Source: Chionis minor
Lineage: Eukaryota > Chordata > Aves > Charadriiformes > Chionididae
Assembly: GCA_013398295.1 (NCBI GenBank)
Contig: VZSF01010138.1
Location: 1,319,564 to 1,383,563 of the forward strand
Direction of reading: 5' to 3'
Length of the DNA stretch: 64,000 nt
Below are positions 50,001-61,600 of this stretch, piece after piece. A program made the position numbers and the translations under genes. Below the pieces are notes generated by a model. It was not told the DNA's origin. It saw only the letters and a list, made by a program, of their open reading frames with translations, and searched no databases. Numbering within the stretch: position 1 is the stretch's first letter; the number at the start of each line of letters is the position of its first letter.

Positions 50001-53000
50001 TTGTGAGCGTATTCCCTTCCTCTAATGTTTTCTGCACATGGTTATAATACATGTTTGTTCAGTTATGTGCCAGAGAGATAACAATGTGTTTGGAGAAATA
50101 CATTAATATCTATTTTTGCTGGAGCAGTTCAAACCAGTTCTGTCTTCTCCTTGTAAATGTTTTAAAGGTAGTCTTATGTTACCATAGCTTCGGTATAGGA
50201 TTCAAACGTCGGCTATTTAAGTGAAGAGTATTTTTCTTTCATACAAACATTCTCCAATCAGTGCTGCGTTCAGTGGAGCAGCATCGATCTCAGAGACTAA
50301 GACCTGGAAACTAAAATAATAGAAAGAGAAACTGAAATTGAAAACTGTGGAAATCCATGCAACTCTAAATTTAGGAAGGTCACCAGTAAATGAAAGGTAT
50401 CATCCTAATTTTGTAGTCAACCATGAGCCAAGTGAGAAAATATGATAAATGGGTGATAAATAGATTTAAAAAAAAAAGATCAAAAACCAAACCCCAGCCC
50501 TCTCCCGCTGCTCAGTTTCATGTCAGGTGATATCCCAAGTAAAGAAAATTCCCATTCTCTACATCAATAACATTTTTTCCACCTTGACAAGAGCCCTTAA
50601 TGTTAAATGAGAAAAATCTTCACCAGTACCATCTTTCCCCGCCCCGCCCCCCAATAATATTCTGCAAACAGTACAGAAATTGCTCATCATGTTTTGTTCT
50701 TTCTGAATTAACTTCATGAATGAAAAACGGAAGGAGATTCACTCAAGTATACGCATTACTGTCTTTTTTATTGAGATGATTTATGTCAGAAGTATGATGC
50801 TTTTCCTTCTTTACATCCTTCCAGAATATTTGTTTTACAAAACTGTTGCATAAAAGATCTACTTTCTAACAGTTGCGAGTGAGAAACAACTCCATTGTGA
50901 AAAGGGAGGGAGGGGGGGAAGTGTCTAAACCTCTCCAGGTGGAAAATAATTCTAAATTGAATTTTACAAGTCACTGTGGTTTTATTAACGCTGATAAAAT
51001 AAAATAAAGTGGGGGAGAGAAAGAGAGAGAGAGAGAAAAGAAATTCAAAATCAATCTTATTTTAGTGGAGACTGCTCAGTGACTTGCATAAAGCAAAATT
51101 AATCTTGTTTGGGAACAACAGGAAGTACATAATAGAAAATAAGGGTAAGATTGATCCCAAAGTTAGACAGCTTTGTTGCCAAGCTGCTTATACACAAAGG
51201 AGGGAAAAAATATTCAGCTCATCTCTGATAAATTATTAATCTATTTTTTTTTACAATATTGTTAATGTTTGTGGCATAAATGAAAAAGATCAAAGCAAGT
51301 GTATACTCAGCAGCACAGATATGATACAAAAATCTTCTACGATTGGAATAAATAGGATTTTTTTTTATTAGTACGCTATTTATGTTGCAAAAAGTTAGAT
51401 TTATTCCTGACTTCCAATCTAAGATTTCTGCACAAAGTATGTCAAAATATGTCCTTGGAACAATCAAAAATCATCAATTTGTTTTCAGTTGATTGTAAAG
51501 AAGCTGGAGTCTAGCTCTTTATAATCAAGAGGAATTATAGCCTGCAACACAAAAATAATTGGGCTGGCACCAAGCAAGCATATAACTCTCTGGAGTCACA
51601 GACACCTGCAACCTGCGGATCCCTTGTGCCTCTCGGATGAGGCTGGTGGTGTTGGTGTCTGCTCTGTGTTGTCCCAAGGGCTAAGCAAAAAATTAGTGGA
51701 GAAAGATGCAAATCAAATCCTTGCTGACCCCATCAGAAAAATGGTGCTGGTTGGGTATCAAACAGATTCCTGTGAGCTGTGGGACACCATCCCTTTTAGA
51801 TTTCAGCCATGTGGGTGGGTTTTCTTTTGCCTTTGGAAAGGACATGCTTTTCCCCGGCAGAAGCATTAACCAACATCTCAACTCTGTCCATGCTACTAGG
51901 GAAGCAACATCTTGCTGACTTGCCCTGCTTTAGCGGGGCTGAGAAAGGCGCCCGTATCAATATGCTGTTAAGAAGACAGACAAGCCCACGCACACAGCAC
52001 AAGTCAGCATAAGTATATAAAGCTAACCTCAACAGCAAACAGAAAGGAAAGGTGTGATAACTTGCTTCTGCTTGTTTAAGAGTGGAAATACCATAAAGTT
52101 TAGGCCGTAGATGGACACGTGTAACTGTTAATGTTTGAAGAGGCTGTTTTAGTTTAATTTAGAGGCAAATGGTCTTAAATGTTTTTCATCTGTCTGCCTT
52201 CTGCCTCTCCCTATCCCCCCCAAAATATTTCTAGAAAAAGGCGATATTTTTCTGATTTCCCTCTAGATTCTTAACCATATTTCTGTCCTTACCCTTTTGC
52301 AGAGACCCAAGAAAATTTATTCTCTTCTGTAAAAGAAAAGCTATATTATTATTCACTTTAATGCAAACACAAATAGTATTTTTAACATTTGAGGCAACTG
52401 CATCCTGTGTCAGTTGCAAAGCTCAGTTTCTTCGTTGGCATGGAGAGTTGTTCCATTAAATCATTTTGCTGCCCAGGAGCTCTGTTGACAGCTACTCTTC
52501 TTCTCCGGTACTGACTCTGATGAAGAGCTAATCTTTCTCCTTCTCTCCTGTTCAATATTTTCTCTGCTTGATGGACAGATTGGCTCTCGAGATTTGTAAT
52601 GAACAGTGGCACCTTTCAGCTGTAGGTGACTAGTATTGAACCTGGCTTGGGCTGGGAATAACTCAAGAGAGGCTACATGCAGTCTTTACCCTCTGATGGC
52701 TCTTGGGTGATGTCTGGGATATGACTCCCATTCTTAATAGCCACATCTCGAAACCTGACCTTGCAGCTGATGATAATCTCTATTGACATTCTCAGCGACG
52801 AGGCTGGGAATCAGATGTGGAGACTGAATTACCCTTTGCCTTGGGAGGAGGTGACTCCAAAGCCTGCATGTAGTGCGGCGACATGTGGAGTGAAATGGTG
52901 GAACTTCCCAGCTTGCCCTGTGTTTACCTGGTGGACAGTGAGCAGCTGTCACCAGTGTGGTGTGTTCAACAATTTTTCATCAGTATAAACTGCAAAGAGA

Positions 53001-53050
53001 TTTTTCACTTTTTCTTCCCTGCAGTTTACTTCAGTCAGAAAGTGCAGTTA
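47086..53050. other. Long unique non-coding stretch
   Basis: No gene or known repeat was recognised. A G-rich spot at 50904-50918 (G3 A G3 A G7), a C-rich run at 50638-50652 and a (GA)n run near 51015-51038 are the only low-complexity items of note. Several 60-82-codon frames overlap on both strands at 51620-52040 with no motif. Confidence 0.5.
51015..51038. repeat. (GA)n simple repeat
   Basis: Short GAGAGAAAGAGAGAGAGAGA-type tract on the plus strand, a typical dinucleotide microsatellite with one AAA interruption. Confidence 0.8.
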
Positions 53051-53055
53051 TTCAG
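53051..53055. repeat. Left target-site duplication TTCAG
   Basis: The five bases TTCAG just before the LTR are repeated just after it at 53687-53691. They mark the insertion target and show that both LTR ends are intact. Confidence 0.85.
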
Positions 53056-53686
53056 TGTACTGGTTTTGGTTGGGGTAGAGTCAGTTTTCTTCACAGTAGC
53101 TTGTAAGGGTCTACATTTCGGTTTTGTGACCAAAACAGTGTCAGTAACAGGGGGATGTTTTAGCTATTGCTGAACAGTGCTTACAGAGTGTCAAGGCCTT
53201 TTCTGTTTCCCTCGCTTCCCTGCCAGCAAGTAGGCTGGGGGTGCACAAGAAGCTGGGGGGACACTCAGCTGGGACAGCTGACCCCAACTGACCAAAGGCA
53301 TGTACCATACCAAATGGCATCGTGTTCAGCAAGAAAAGCTGAAGGAAGAAGGAAGGGACGGATGTTTGGCGTGGTGGTGTTTGTCTTCCCAAGTAACCAT
53401 TATGTGTGACAGAGCCCTGCTTTCCTGGGGATGGCTGAACACCAGCCTGCTGGTGGGAAGTTGGGTATTAATTCCTTATTTTGCTTTCTTTATGCGTGCA
53501 ACTTTTGTTTTACCTATTAAACTGCCTTTGTGTGTGGCTTTCGCTTTACCTATTAAACTGCCTTTATCTCAACCCACAAGTTTTCTCACTTTTACCCTTC
53601 AGATTCTCTCCCCCATCCCACTAGTGGGCTCAGGGGACCCAGCGGCTGCGTGGGGCTTAGCTGCCCATCAGGGTTAAACCCCAACA
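53056..53686 (+). mobile_element. Avian endogenous retrovirus solo LTR (ERVL-like)
   Basis: A 631-bp element with TG...CA ends (TGTACTGG ... AACCCCAACA), flanked by TTCAG on both sides. The sequence matches my memory of an LTR family common in bird genomes: GTACTGGTTTTGG at the start, AGGCTGGGGGTGCACAAGAAG, CAGCTGACCCCAACTGACC, GTCTTCCCAAGTAACC, CCTTTCCTGGGGATGGC-type U3/R sequence, and CTTAGCTGCCCATCAGGGTTAA at the end. A 5-bp duplication fits ERVL/class III elements better than class I (4 bp) or class II (6 bp), so I lean to ERVL-like; the family name is not certain. No internal retroviral genes flank it, so it is a solo LTR left by recombination between the two LTRs of a provirus. At 53331-53338, where related copies have a TATA box, it reads AAGAAAAG, so promoter activity is doubtful. 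The poly(A) signal zone is duplicated (53509-53565). Confidence 0.9.
53509..53565 (+). repeat. Internal tandem duplication in the LTR with two ATTAAA signals
   Basis: A 21-bp segment containing CCTATTAAACTG occurs at 53509-53529 and again, identical, at 53545-53565, a 36-bp period. Each copy holds an ATTAAA (53516-53521 and 53552-53557), the usual position of the retroviral polyadenylation signal. The 15 bases between are GTGTGTGGCTTTCGC. Confidence 0.85.
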
Positions 53687-53691
53687 TTCAG
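53687..53691. repeat. Right target-site duplication TTCAG
   Basis: Identical to 53051-53055 and directly abuts the CA end of the LTR. Confidence 0.85.
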
Positions 53692-55648
53692 GAATTTGTG
53701 GAGGTATTATAAAAATCATTACCCTATACTTGGATTTTTAGGAGGGATACGTTTGTTTGTACATGTCTACTCAGTTGTTTCTTAGTGTATGTGTGTGTGA
53801 CAGGGTGTAAATAGCTGTGTCACATTTGCGTGAGTAGAAATTTGAGCGGAAATGTGATTGTGTGTGAGTGAGTGTATCTGCTAAGGTGGGTGGATTTACT
53901 GTTACCATGGTCTAATCCTTTGGAGGGATGCTAAATCAAGGGGACAACTTGAGGCAGTGTCTCAGCATCCTTACTGGTACAAAGGAGTGGTGTCCAACCC
54001 CATGAACACTCTTATCTGCCTCTTTTTCACAAACTGGTTTTTGGCACTTGCCTCTGGCTTTGCCCCTCCAGTTTATAGTAGAGTATCTTTTGTCACCCAG
54101 GGTTGGACCATGGTAAAGACACAGTCTTATCCATGTTGTCTAACACCAGTGCCTTTCCAATATTCAGTGAAGCTTCCTTTGAGCAGCATCTGCTCTGTCT
54201 GTTTTTGTGATTCCATTTTCCCAAAACTGCAGAGCTGGTGATGGTGTTTTTCACAGTCTTGGTGGATTGCCTTTGAACAATCATATACCAGAAATGGCGT
54301 AGACACAAACAGGCTTATAAGGCAGGAAGCATAGTAAGTCATCTCTGCTTCTTCAGTTTTTTGGAATGCAAAAATGAAGGAAACTTGGATGGTTCCAGCA
54401 AAGCAATGGTTGGATTTACAGAAATAGCCTGTAAAGCAAAAAAAAAAAAAAAAAAAACACAACAAAAAAACCCCAACCTGTTAAAAGGTCCTTAGTCTCA
54501 GATATATATATGTCATGTGCTCCATACCTCTTCCAAACCAGCATATATGATTTTTTGCCTTTGAAAGGTCTTGACCAATTCTGGCTCAAGGAGACATCAG
54601 GCTTTCAGATGTACGTGACTTCTGAGTGCTCTTTTGTTTAACTGTCATAAAGAAACCATGTAGCTCTTTGAGATGATGTGAGAAATCACTTTGCCTAAGT
54701 GACAATGGCATCATATTCTGTCTCTTTTATCTTGCAGTTCTCTGAAAGGTCGCAGTGTAGTGATTTACGAAAACTATCATTTCGTCCTTTTTCTGATTAA
54801 TTTTTCAACTGTAGATTCTTTCAGTTGTGAATTATGCAACTACTTTTATCTTTTGGTTCATTTTCCCCTCTCTTTGCACCAGATCTGTTGTGGGGATTTA
54901 ATTACAGCTGACTCGTAATTGCTGGGTGTTTTTCTTTAACCGGAAGTGTATAATTGTTATATCAGCAAGTAATTCATTCGTACTGTGTACAACTCAACTA
55001 ATCAGATGCTGATCTGGCTTTACTCAAGATACCTTTTCCTTGTTCTTTTGAAAGTAGTTGTTTTTTTCTTTTTTTTCTTTCTTTTGGGGGGGTGGGGGAA
55101 GGGTGGGAGGGGGTCTTCCTGCTTGAATGATTTCCTCTTTGATTCTTTCTTGATACAAGATGTATTTCTTCTGTTTATTATTCTGTTTATTATTATCTCT
55201 TCCTCTGGACTCAGAGGTTATAAGGCTCTTTTTCTTTCCATAACCAGACCACTTGGGAATCTTCTTTCTGCTTCTCCATTAGCTGTGTTAAACAAAGTTG
55301 AGTTCTTACTCTTGCCTACTAGATTGTACTGATATATATTATTAACATTTTAGAAGACGACACTAAAGAGCTTTATCTCAAAGAATTTTCACTAAGACTT
55401 TCAAGGCAGCTGAGGTTGGTTGGTTGGTTTCTTTTATTGAAAAATCTGAACAACCTTAAAACAAATATCCTCTGTTTACCTTCCAAAGATCAGTCTCTTT
55501 TTATGTACTTTTCCTAGTTCAGTATGTGAAAACCTAGTCCATGCAACCACCAGCTACTTTAAAATGCTCAGGAATTTTTTCTTAGCTGTCCTGTGATGCT
55601 CAAACTATCCTTCCAGTCTACCAAAAGATCCGCCATTCTTATTATTGC
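53692..55648. other. Unique non-coding sequence
   Basis: No gene was recognised. It contains an A20 run at 54438-54457 followed by a C/A-rich tail, a 25-nt pyrimidine tract joined to a G-rich run at 55061-55113, and a 12-bp tandem duplication TTCTGTTTATTA twice at 55169-55192. Confidence 0.5.
55086..55113 (+). other. Strong G-quadruplex motif
   Basis: Plus strand G7-T-G5-AA-G3-T-G3-A-G5: five G runs of at least three with loops of one or two bases, which is the textbook pattern for a very stable parallel quadruplex. It follows directly on 25 pyrimidines (55061-55085), so the duplex switches strand composition sharply here. Confidence 0.85.
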
Positions 55649-55698
55649 TACTAAATACTTTGCATGCAGTATTTAGTATATGCTGCTAAAGCATATAC
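55649..55698. repeat. Two overlapping, mutually exclusive hairpins
   Basis: Hairpin A: TACTAAATACT (55649-55659), 8-nt loop TTGCATGC, AGTATTTAGTA (55668-55678), 11 perfect pairs. Hairpin B: GTATATGCT (55676-55684), 5-nt loop GCTAA, AGCATATAC (55690-55698), 9 perfect pairs. The right arm of A and the left arm of B share GTA (55676-55678), so only one can form in full. There is no evidence of transcription; the structure itself is plain in the sequence. Confidence 0.85.
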
Positions 55699-56002
55699 CA
55701 TGACAGACCATTAATAGAACTGTGGCTAATCTCCAGTCCAGAATGATATATTTTGTGCAGTCTTTTAGCAACTGCAATATTGCTTGTACACCCCTGTCGT
55801 TTAAGAGAAGATACATTGGAGCCAAAGTGATGCATGAGCAAAACTTACTTAAAAAGACAAAATAGAAGCTTGCTCATTAGCAAATGCCATGTGGTGTGGT
55901 TATGGTTCAATGAAAAAACTCTTTTAAATCAGTCTCTGCCTCTCTCTCGCCAATTTCTAATCTCAACACTGCTGCTGGATTGCAACTTTATCATGTTGGA
56001 AG

Positions 56003-56030
56003 GACATAGTTTGAGGCCATAAACTATGTC
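56003..56030. repeat. Inverted repeat, 10-bp arms, 8-nt loop
   Basis: GACATAGTTT (56003-56012), loop GAGGCCAT, AAACTATGTC (56021-56030). The arms are exact reverse complements. It lies about 300 bp downstream of the double hairpin at 55649-55698, but the arms are not related in sequence. Confidence 0.8.
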
Positions 56031-58675
56031 TAGATACACGTTAAATAGTTACGTATTCCCAAGTGCTTGAGCCAAATGAGAGTTGTTACTGATTCTGTTT
56101 TACATGCTAAAGAAATTTGAATCATCATTAGTTTCAAATGCAAGATTGGGGGAAAAACCTATCAATTACTAAGTGAAATGCAGGTCTCAAGCCTCCCTCT
56201 TGTGTTGAGATGGATGCAGTTGACAGAGCAGAAGGAGGGGAATGTGGAATAAGGGGAGTGGGGGTGAGCCCGGGTAATGACCCCTGGGGTGAGGAACCGA
56301 ACTGGAGAGCGCTCTGCACTGACAGCACGTGTCCTTGCGGCTCGAGGTGATAAACCAAATGGTGGATGATGCAGGGAAGTAGGTGAGGCGCTGGGAACGG
56401 GGAGAGTCAGATTCAGGTGCCTGCTGAGCCTCAGCTCTTCCTCCTCGACAAATCGTTTTATCTCTCTGGGTGGGATTTGTCTCATCTAACTTTACTGATC
56501 GAAAGTAACTGCTTAGTTACCCATGTCTTTTTCTTTTTTTTTTTTTTATTTTTGCTTTTTGTTATGCAGGTACTGAAAGGAAATGTACACTGAAAGAAAG
56601 CAAGGGCAGGTAGGAGAAAGTTGCCCCATCAGGTTACACTGCTGGAGATAAAAGCAATATCTGAGCAGAAGCTCTCTGGCATCAGTGGACAGGGGGGCTT
56701 TGCATCTATTTTCGTAGATTTTTGGGGTAAGAATGAAAGTATTCTGCTCTGGGCACTCTCCTGGGCTCAGGAAACAGATATTCATCCACAGGACAAATTT
56801 GTCCAGGCAGAGTTTTCTTCAGCCACCTAAAATTAATTCTTAAGGTCTGTTTCTGGAACGGCATTTCTAACTTCTGCATTGCCTTGGTGGCCCAAAGAGC
56901 AGAGAGCAATACCTGGAGGTTTTTGTTTCTCAGGAATAGCGTTTATGGCAGTCAGCAAAGAATTTCCTTAGCTATCCTTTTGGGAAATAAGTCTGCTTTG
57001 CTTCCTGTCCAGACTAGCAGGAGGGATTATATGAGCCATCATCCAAAAGCAGCACGCTAAATGTGTGTCATGCCAGACCTGAAAACTGGTTTGAAGCGTC
57101 TCTCTGAATGATGAGGGTCTCTGGCCTGTTGAGTGGTAGGGAAGCAAGCTGCCAAGTGTGGACATGTTTTGAGGTGTGATAATTAGTGCTGTGATATACC
57201 TGTCAAATCCTTGAACTATAAAACCCAGTATCAATGTCAAAAATTAATCACACACTAAAGCCAGTGACAAGGTATTCCTCTGTGGTACAGAGCATGTAGG
57301 TGTCTCTGTGTATATGCTTATGTGGATATTTTAATATATTTATTAATATAAATGTATGTGCTTGTGTCTGGAAAATAACCTTTTACTCATGTAGACCTAA
57401 TTTTGGCCTTGAGAACTAGAAGAAATTTCCAGATAAGAGTTTGAATTACTAAGCCTTTTTTTTAATAAATAAATCTTTATATTTCTAAAGGTAGGCAAAA
57501 TATTCTGCACAAAGACTCATTTTATGGAAAAAACCACTGCGTTTGTCAAGGCTGAAAAATTTCTTGGGAGCATTTTATCCACAAGGGGGTTTGCACATTG
57601 GGGAAAGTGTGGGAGCAGTAAGAGAGAGCAACAATAAAACAGATGCAATTGTGATCTGAAGAGAAGCATTTTGACAACGACCTTTGAGAGGTTTTACCTT
57701 CAGTTCAGAACTAAAAAAACTCTTAACTGGTCTATTTTAAATTAACTTTTTTCATGTGTTTAACCTGCAGCTATATCCATGTTAAAGACTTCTGGCTGAT
57801 TTTCAGTTAACACATTTCTAAATGCTCTGATCATCTCGCTTGCTAGTCAGCAGTTAGAGATGGCTGCAGATTAAGTTTGCATGACATGAGATGATGCTAG
57901 GAAGTGATGTATCCTTTGCATCCAGTTCTGGAAAGATCATTGCTGCATTCAGCAAGACCATATAATGTAGAAACAGCTTGAGATTAACACAATTAATCTC
58001 AACCCAGTATCTGTCCTCACTTCTCAGTTATCTCAGGCATCAGTTCACTGAATGGTGTTTTGTGATCTTGATGTTCCTTCAAACACATTATGAATTGCTT
58101 CATTTGTGTGGTTTTTTGTGAAGCAATATAAAGCAGGGAGTGGGCAGAGTACTGCAGTACCCAAAGGGTCCTGTTCTGAACTCATGAGAAGCCAAGGAGA
58201 TTGCCCTGCATTGAGACCTCTGGGGGTTAAGCGTCCATTATTGGTTTGCAGGGTTATTTGGAGCGAATGTGGACCGGATGTGAAGGTGGGACACCTGGAC
58301 CTGTGACACAGAGGGGATGGACCATTAGAAAAGCAAACAATATACAAGTGTGAAACTGGCAGTGTGCCTCCCAGAATGGATGTGGCCTTCTGTTTCTGTT
58401 GCCTGCAGCATTTCAGCAAAAGCTAAATTGGTAAAATTTACCTCTCCTGTTTATGACTTTCACCAAGGTTTCCTAAATATTAGTGTGGGAGGTAGAAAAG
58501 CTAATTTTTCACCAACATTTTGTAATGATAGTTATTCCCTCCAGTACTTCTAAGGAAAGAAACAATTTTTCATCTCTGTGCTCTACTCCACATTATCATA
58601 CCAGGGATGAGTACTGAAAGAAACCGCCTCTCTTATTCAGGAAAAAACAAATAAGACCTTTGCTAGTTCAACATT

Positions 58676-58698
58676 AAAAAAAAAAAAAAAAAAAAAAA
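58676..58698 (+). repeat. Poly(A) run, 23 nt
   Basis: Twenty-three A residues preceded by AATAAG about 25 bases upstream and ATTAAA at the junction. This could be the tail of a processed retrocopy, but I recognise no source gene upstream and find no flanking duplication, so only the homopolymer is annotated. Confidence 0.9.
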
Positions 58699-61600
58699 GT
58701 GCTGCTGTGTACTGGAATAACAAATGAGAAGTTTATCAGAAGGGCAAGAGTGTTTGGCAAAAATTATTGTATTTGTGACCTATGGTGGTGGATTTGTTTT
58801 ACTAATAATCCAGCTGACATACTGATTAGACCTTTTGGAAATGGGATAACATTGGTTGCTACTGACAAATGCTATGAACTTATATGGAAGAGAAGTGGGG
58901 AAGGCTCCGAGAAGCTTTTTAATGGCACACTGCAAGGATGTGACCCCCTTCTGCCTTTGCCTCAAATTCCATTAAAAATCTGAAAGTTGGGCAGAGTGAC
59001 GCTGGTTCTCCACTCTACTAGAGATATCCTGTCTTGCATCAGAGATACAAACTAATGTCACAGATTGCCCAAGCTAGTGAGCTTCTAAATCTGGTGCGTA
59101 AAAAAGTCAACAGGCTGTACACCTTCACAACGTTATTTGGGATAGTGGGTGGCTTCAAAGGATGCTTGCCATTGAACGTGAATGGATCATGAACACTTAA
59201 CACAGTCATATTTGATGTACCCCCAATTAGACTCTTGTTTAGCTTTGGATCTCTTTATCAATGTCCTTGGGAACAGTCTCTACTACTTAATTCTTTGGAA
59301 AAAAGCAAAAAAGTAGCAAAAAAAGTGTTGTGGGAAGGGGAGATGGAACAATGACACCCACCTAAATTACTAAGTGCATCTTAATAGCATTCATTTTATC
59401 TATGTGAAATGGAAAACTTCTTGCCCTTTGAAGGGCAATAGGTGTCTGACTGCCCAAGGCAGTTCACCTCTGCACAGAAATTCAGGAAACTTTCAGGCTG
59501 AGTAGGAAGTTCAGCTCTTGACATCTAAGATAGAAAAGCGGTCCAGAAAATCTAGTCTTCTAGGATTCAGTATGTGTGTGGTGTTATGGCTTGGGGTTTT
59601 TTGGAGATGAATGGAATAGCCTTGTCCCTCATCCCATTGTCTCATCAGCCTTCTCTCGTCTCCTCTGATATTGTCAAAACACAATACAGCCAGACTATAA
59701 TGGGTGACAACTGCAGTGAGCTGCCTGTGCCACTTCCCCCCTACACCCCCCCCAACTATGTGCTGAAAGTAATAATATTGACTGTGTAATGCCTTATTTT
59801 AGGCAAAATATTCCACAGTTATGGGCCTAATTCCAACCTGATACCAATTGGAACAAGGGCAGACAAGGGCAGATCTTAATTTAGGCCAAGACCTGCAGTC
59901 TGCTGGCAGAAGCGAAATAGCAGTGATCTTGATTCATCTGCGGAGTGCAGCAAAAGAGAACCTTAATGTCCCTGAGGGAGAGACTGATGTGTGGGGTAGA
60001 TCTGTTGAAGAGAGGGCCGTTCCCTTCAGGTTTTGTAGTCTCTTTTATCTCTATGGTGTTAACAGGTGCCTGCAAGTCCAACTCTTGAGTTTCTTCTTTG
60101 CACTCTTCATGGCAGCTCTGCCCTTCTCATGGCTGGTACAGCTCATCCATAGGGTGGTAAATTGAATTCTCATATGTTTCTGAGAAGTGTTGAGCCAGCT
60201 CTGGGTGCATGAAGAGAGCTGGCCAAAATCTTATTGACATTACTGGGGTTGCTTGATAACTTTTGCTGTGGTAAGTGCTTAAACCCTGATATTCTATAGA
60301 TCTAGGCTTAAACTGATACCATTGTGAGGCATTAATAACAGACTTCTGTCTATTAAATCATCGATCAGTTCTGGGGCTGTCAAAGCCCACAGTATGGGAA
60401 AATTGCTGCCTGACAAATAGAAAAAGCTAGAGAAAGTAGAAGTTGAGCAACTCAACAGCTTTTGAAATCATCAGATTGATAGCTCAGTAGATACCTGGAG
60501 AAAATATGACTCTTTTTTGAGGACAAGAAAAGAGTTTGTCAAAAATCCATTGTTTGGGTGGAAATTCATGGAATGGCTGGATGAAAAATAAACCCCTAAT
60601 ACTAATAAAAGAAAGTTCTAGTAGGCAACATGATTATTACCTATACGACTGATTATAACTGGGTCTATATTGCTTGAAACTCACACCAACCATCTTTTCA
60701 GGTAGCTAGATCTTGACTGTTTGTCTCCAACCACCCCCCAGTTTTGTCAATGTGTTTTTAATTTTTATTTTTTTTTCTTGGGTGAGGACACTGCATCTAG
60801 AGACAAGGACACAGGCATTGGTAAGAAGGTGCCTGGTTCATCTGGCTAACAAGATTGCTGTGTCTCTGACTAGTGTCTTATGTGGCTTCTGTCAAATGTG
60901 ACAGAGCAATGCTTCCTAGCAAGCGAATGAGCAGTCCCACTAGATAGCAAAGGCCAGCAATTTGTCCCTTAAAGACAGGGCAGAGACGGCACTTATTCTG
61001 TCTGCCTTTAAATCTTTGCCTTCACAACTAGCCTGGCTTGTGAAGATACTGGCCTCAAGTTTAACTTCAGAATCAGCAAAAAACAGCCACTTTCCATTTG
61101 CAAGGAGGCACAATGAGTGATTGGAATAGGTATAAAAATCACTTTCTGCTTTATGATGTGTGGATTAATGAAAGTATTAAACCATTCTAAATGATAGATA
61201 AGGAAATTATTTCCACTGTAGCTTGAAAGAAATAAAACTGCTCTGTCTTAAATTTAAAAGGTTTAAAACTTTGCAAGCTCATCAAAAGTGCATGGGCAAC
61301 AAAGAGGGGCAAGTTTATAACCATTTATGGATCACCCTAATTTTTTAACATTCATCACTTTTCTGCTTCATTACTGTTAGTGTTTCCCATAAGCTTTGCG
61401 AAACCAACTAATTTCTCCAGAAAAGAAGAGTAAATACGGGTCAGGCTAATATGTTTTTATAGGCAGTGCTGGGATTTTCCCATTTTACTGCCATTTTGCA
61501 CTATTAATTTTATATCATTGACATTGTTGTCTTCATTGCTCATGTCTCACAGGCTTGCAAAAGATTTACTGTGCACAAAGGTTCAAACTGGAACTGAAAT

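Noticed and set aside
53300..53677. 125-codon plus-strand frame
   Set aside because: It lies wholly inside the solo LTR, which is non-coding.
54438..54457. A20 run as a processed pseudogene tail
   Set aside because: No source gene, signal or target duplication could be seen; kept only as a homopolymer.
58045..58419. 124-codon minus-strand frame near a poly(A) run, possible retrocopy
   Set aside because: No recognisable source protein, no flanking duplication around the 58676-58698 run, and the frame is on the strand opposite to the tail.
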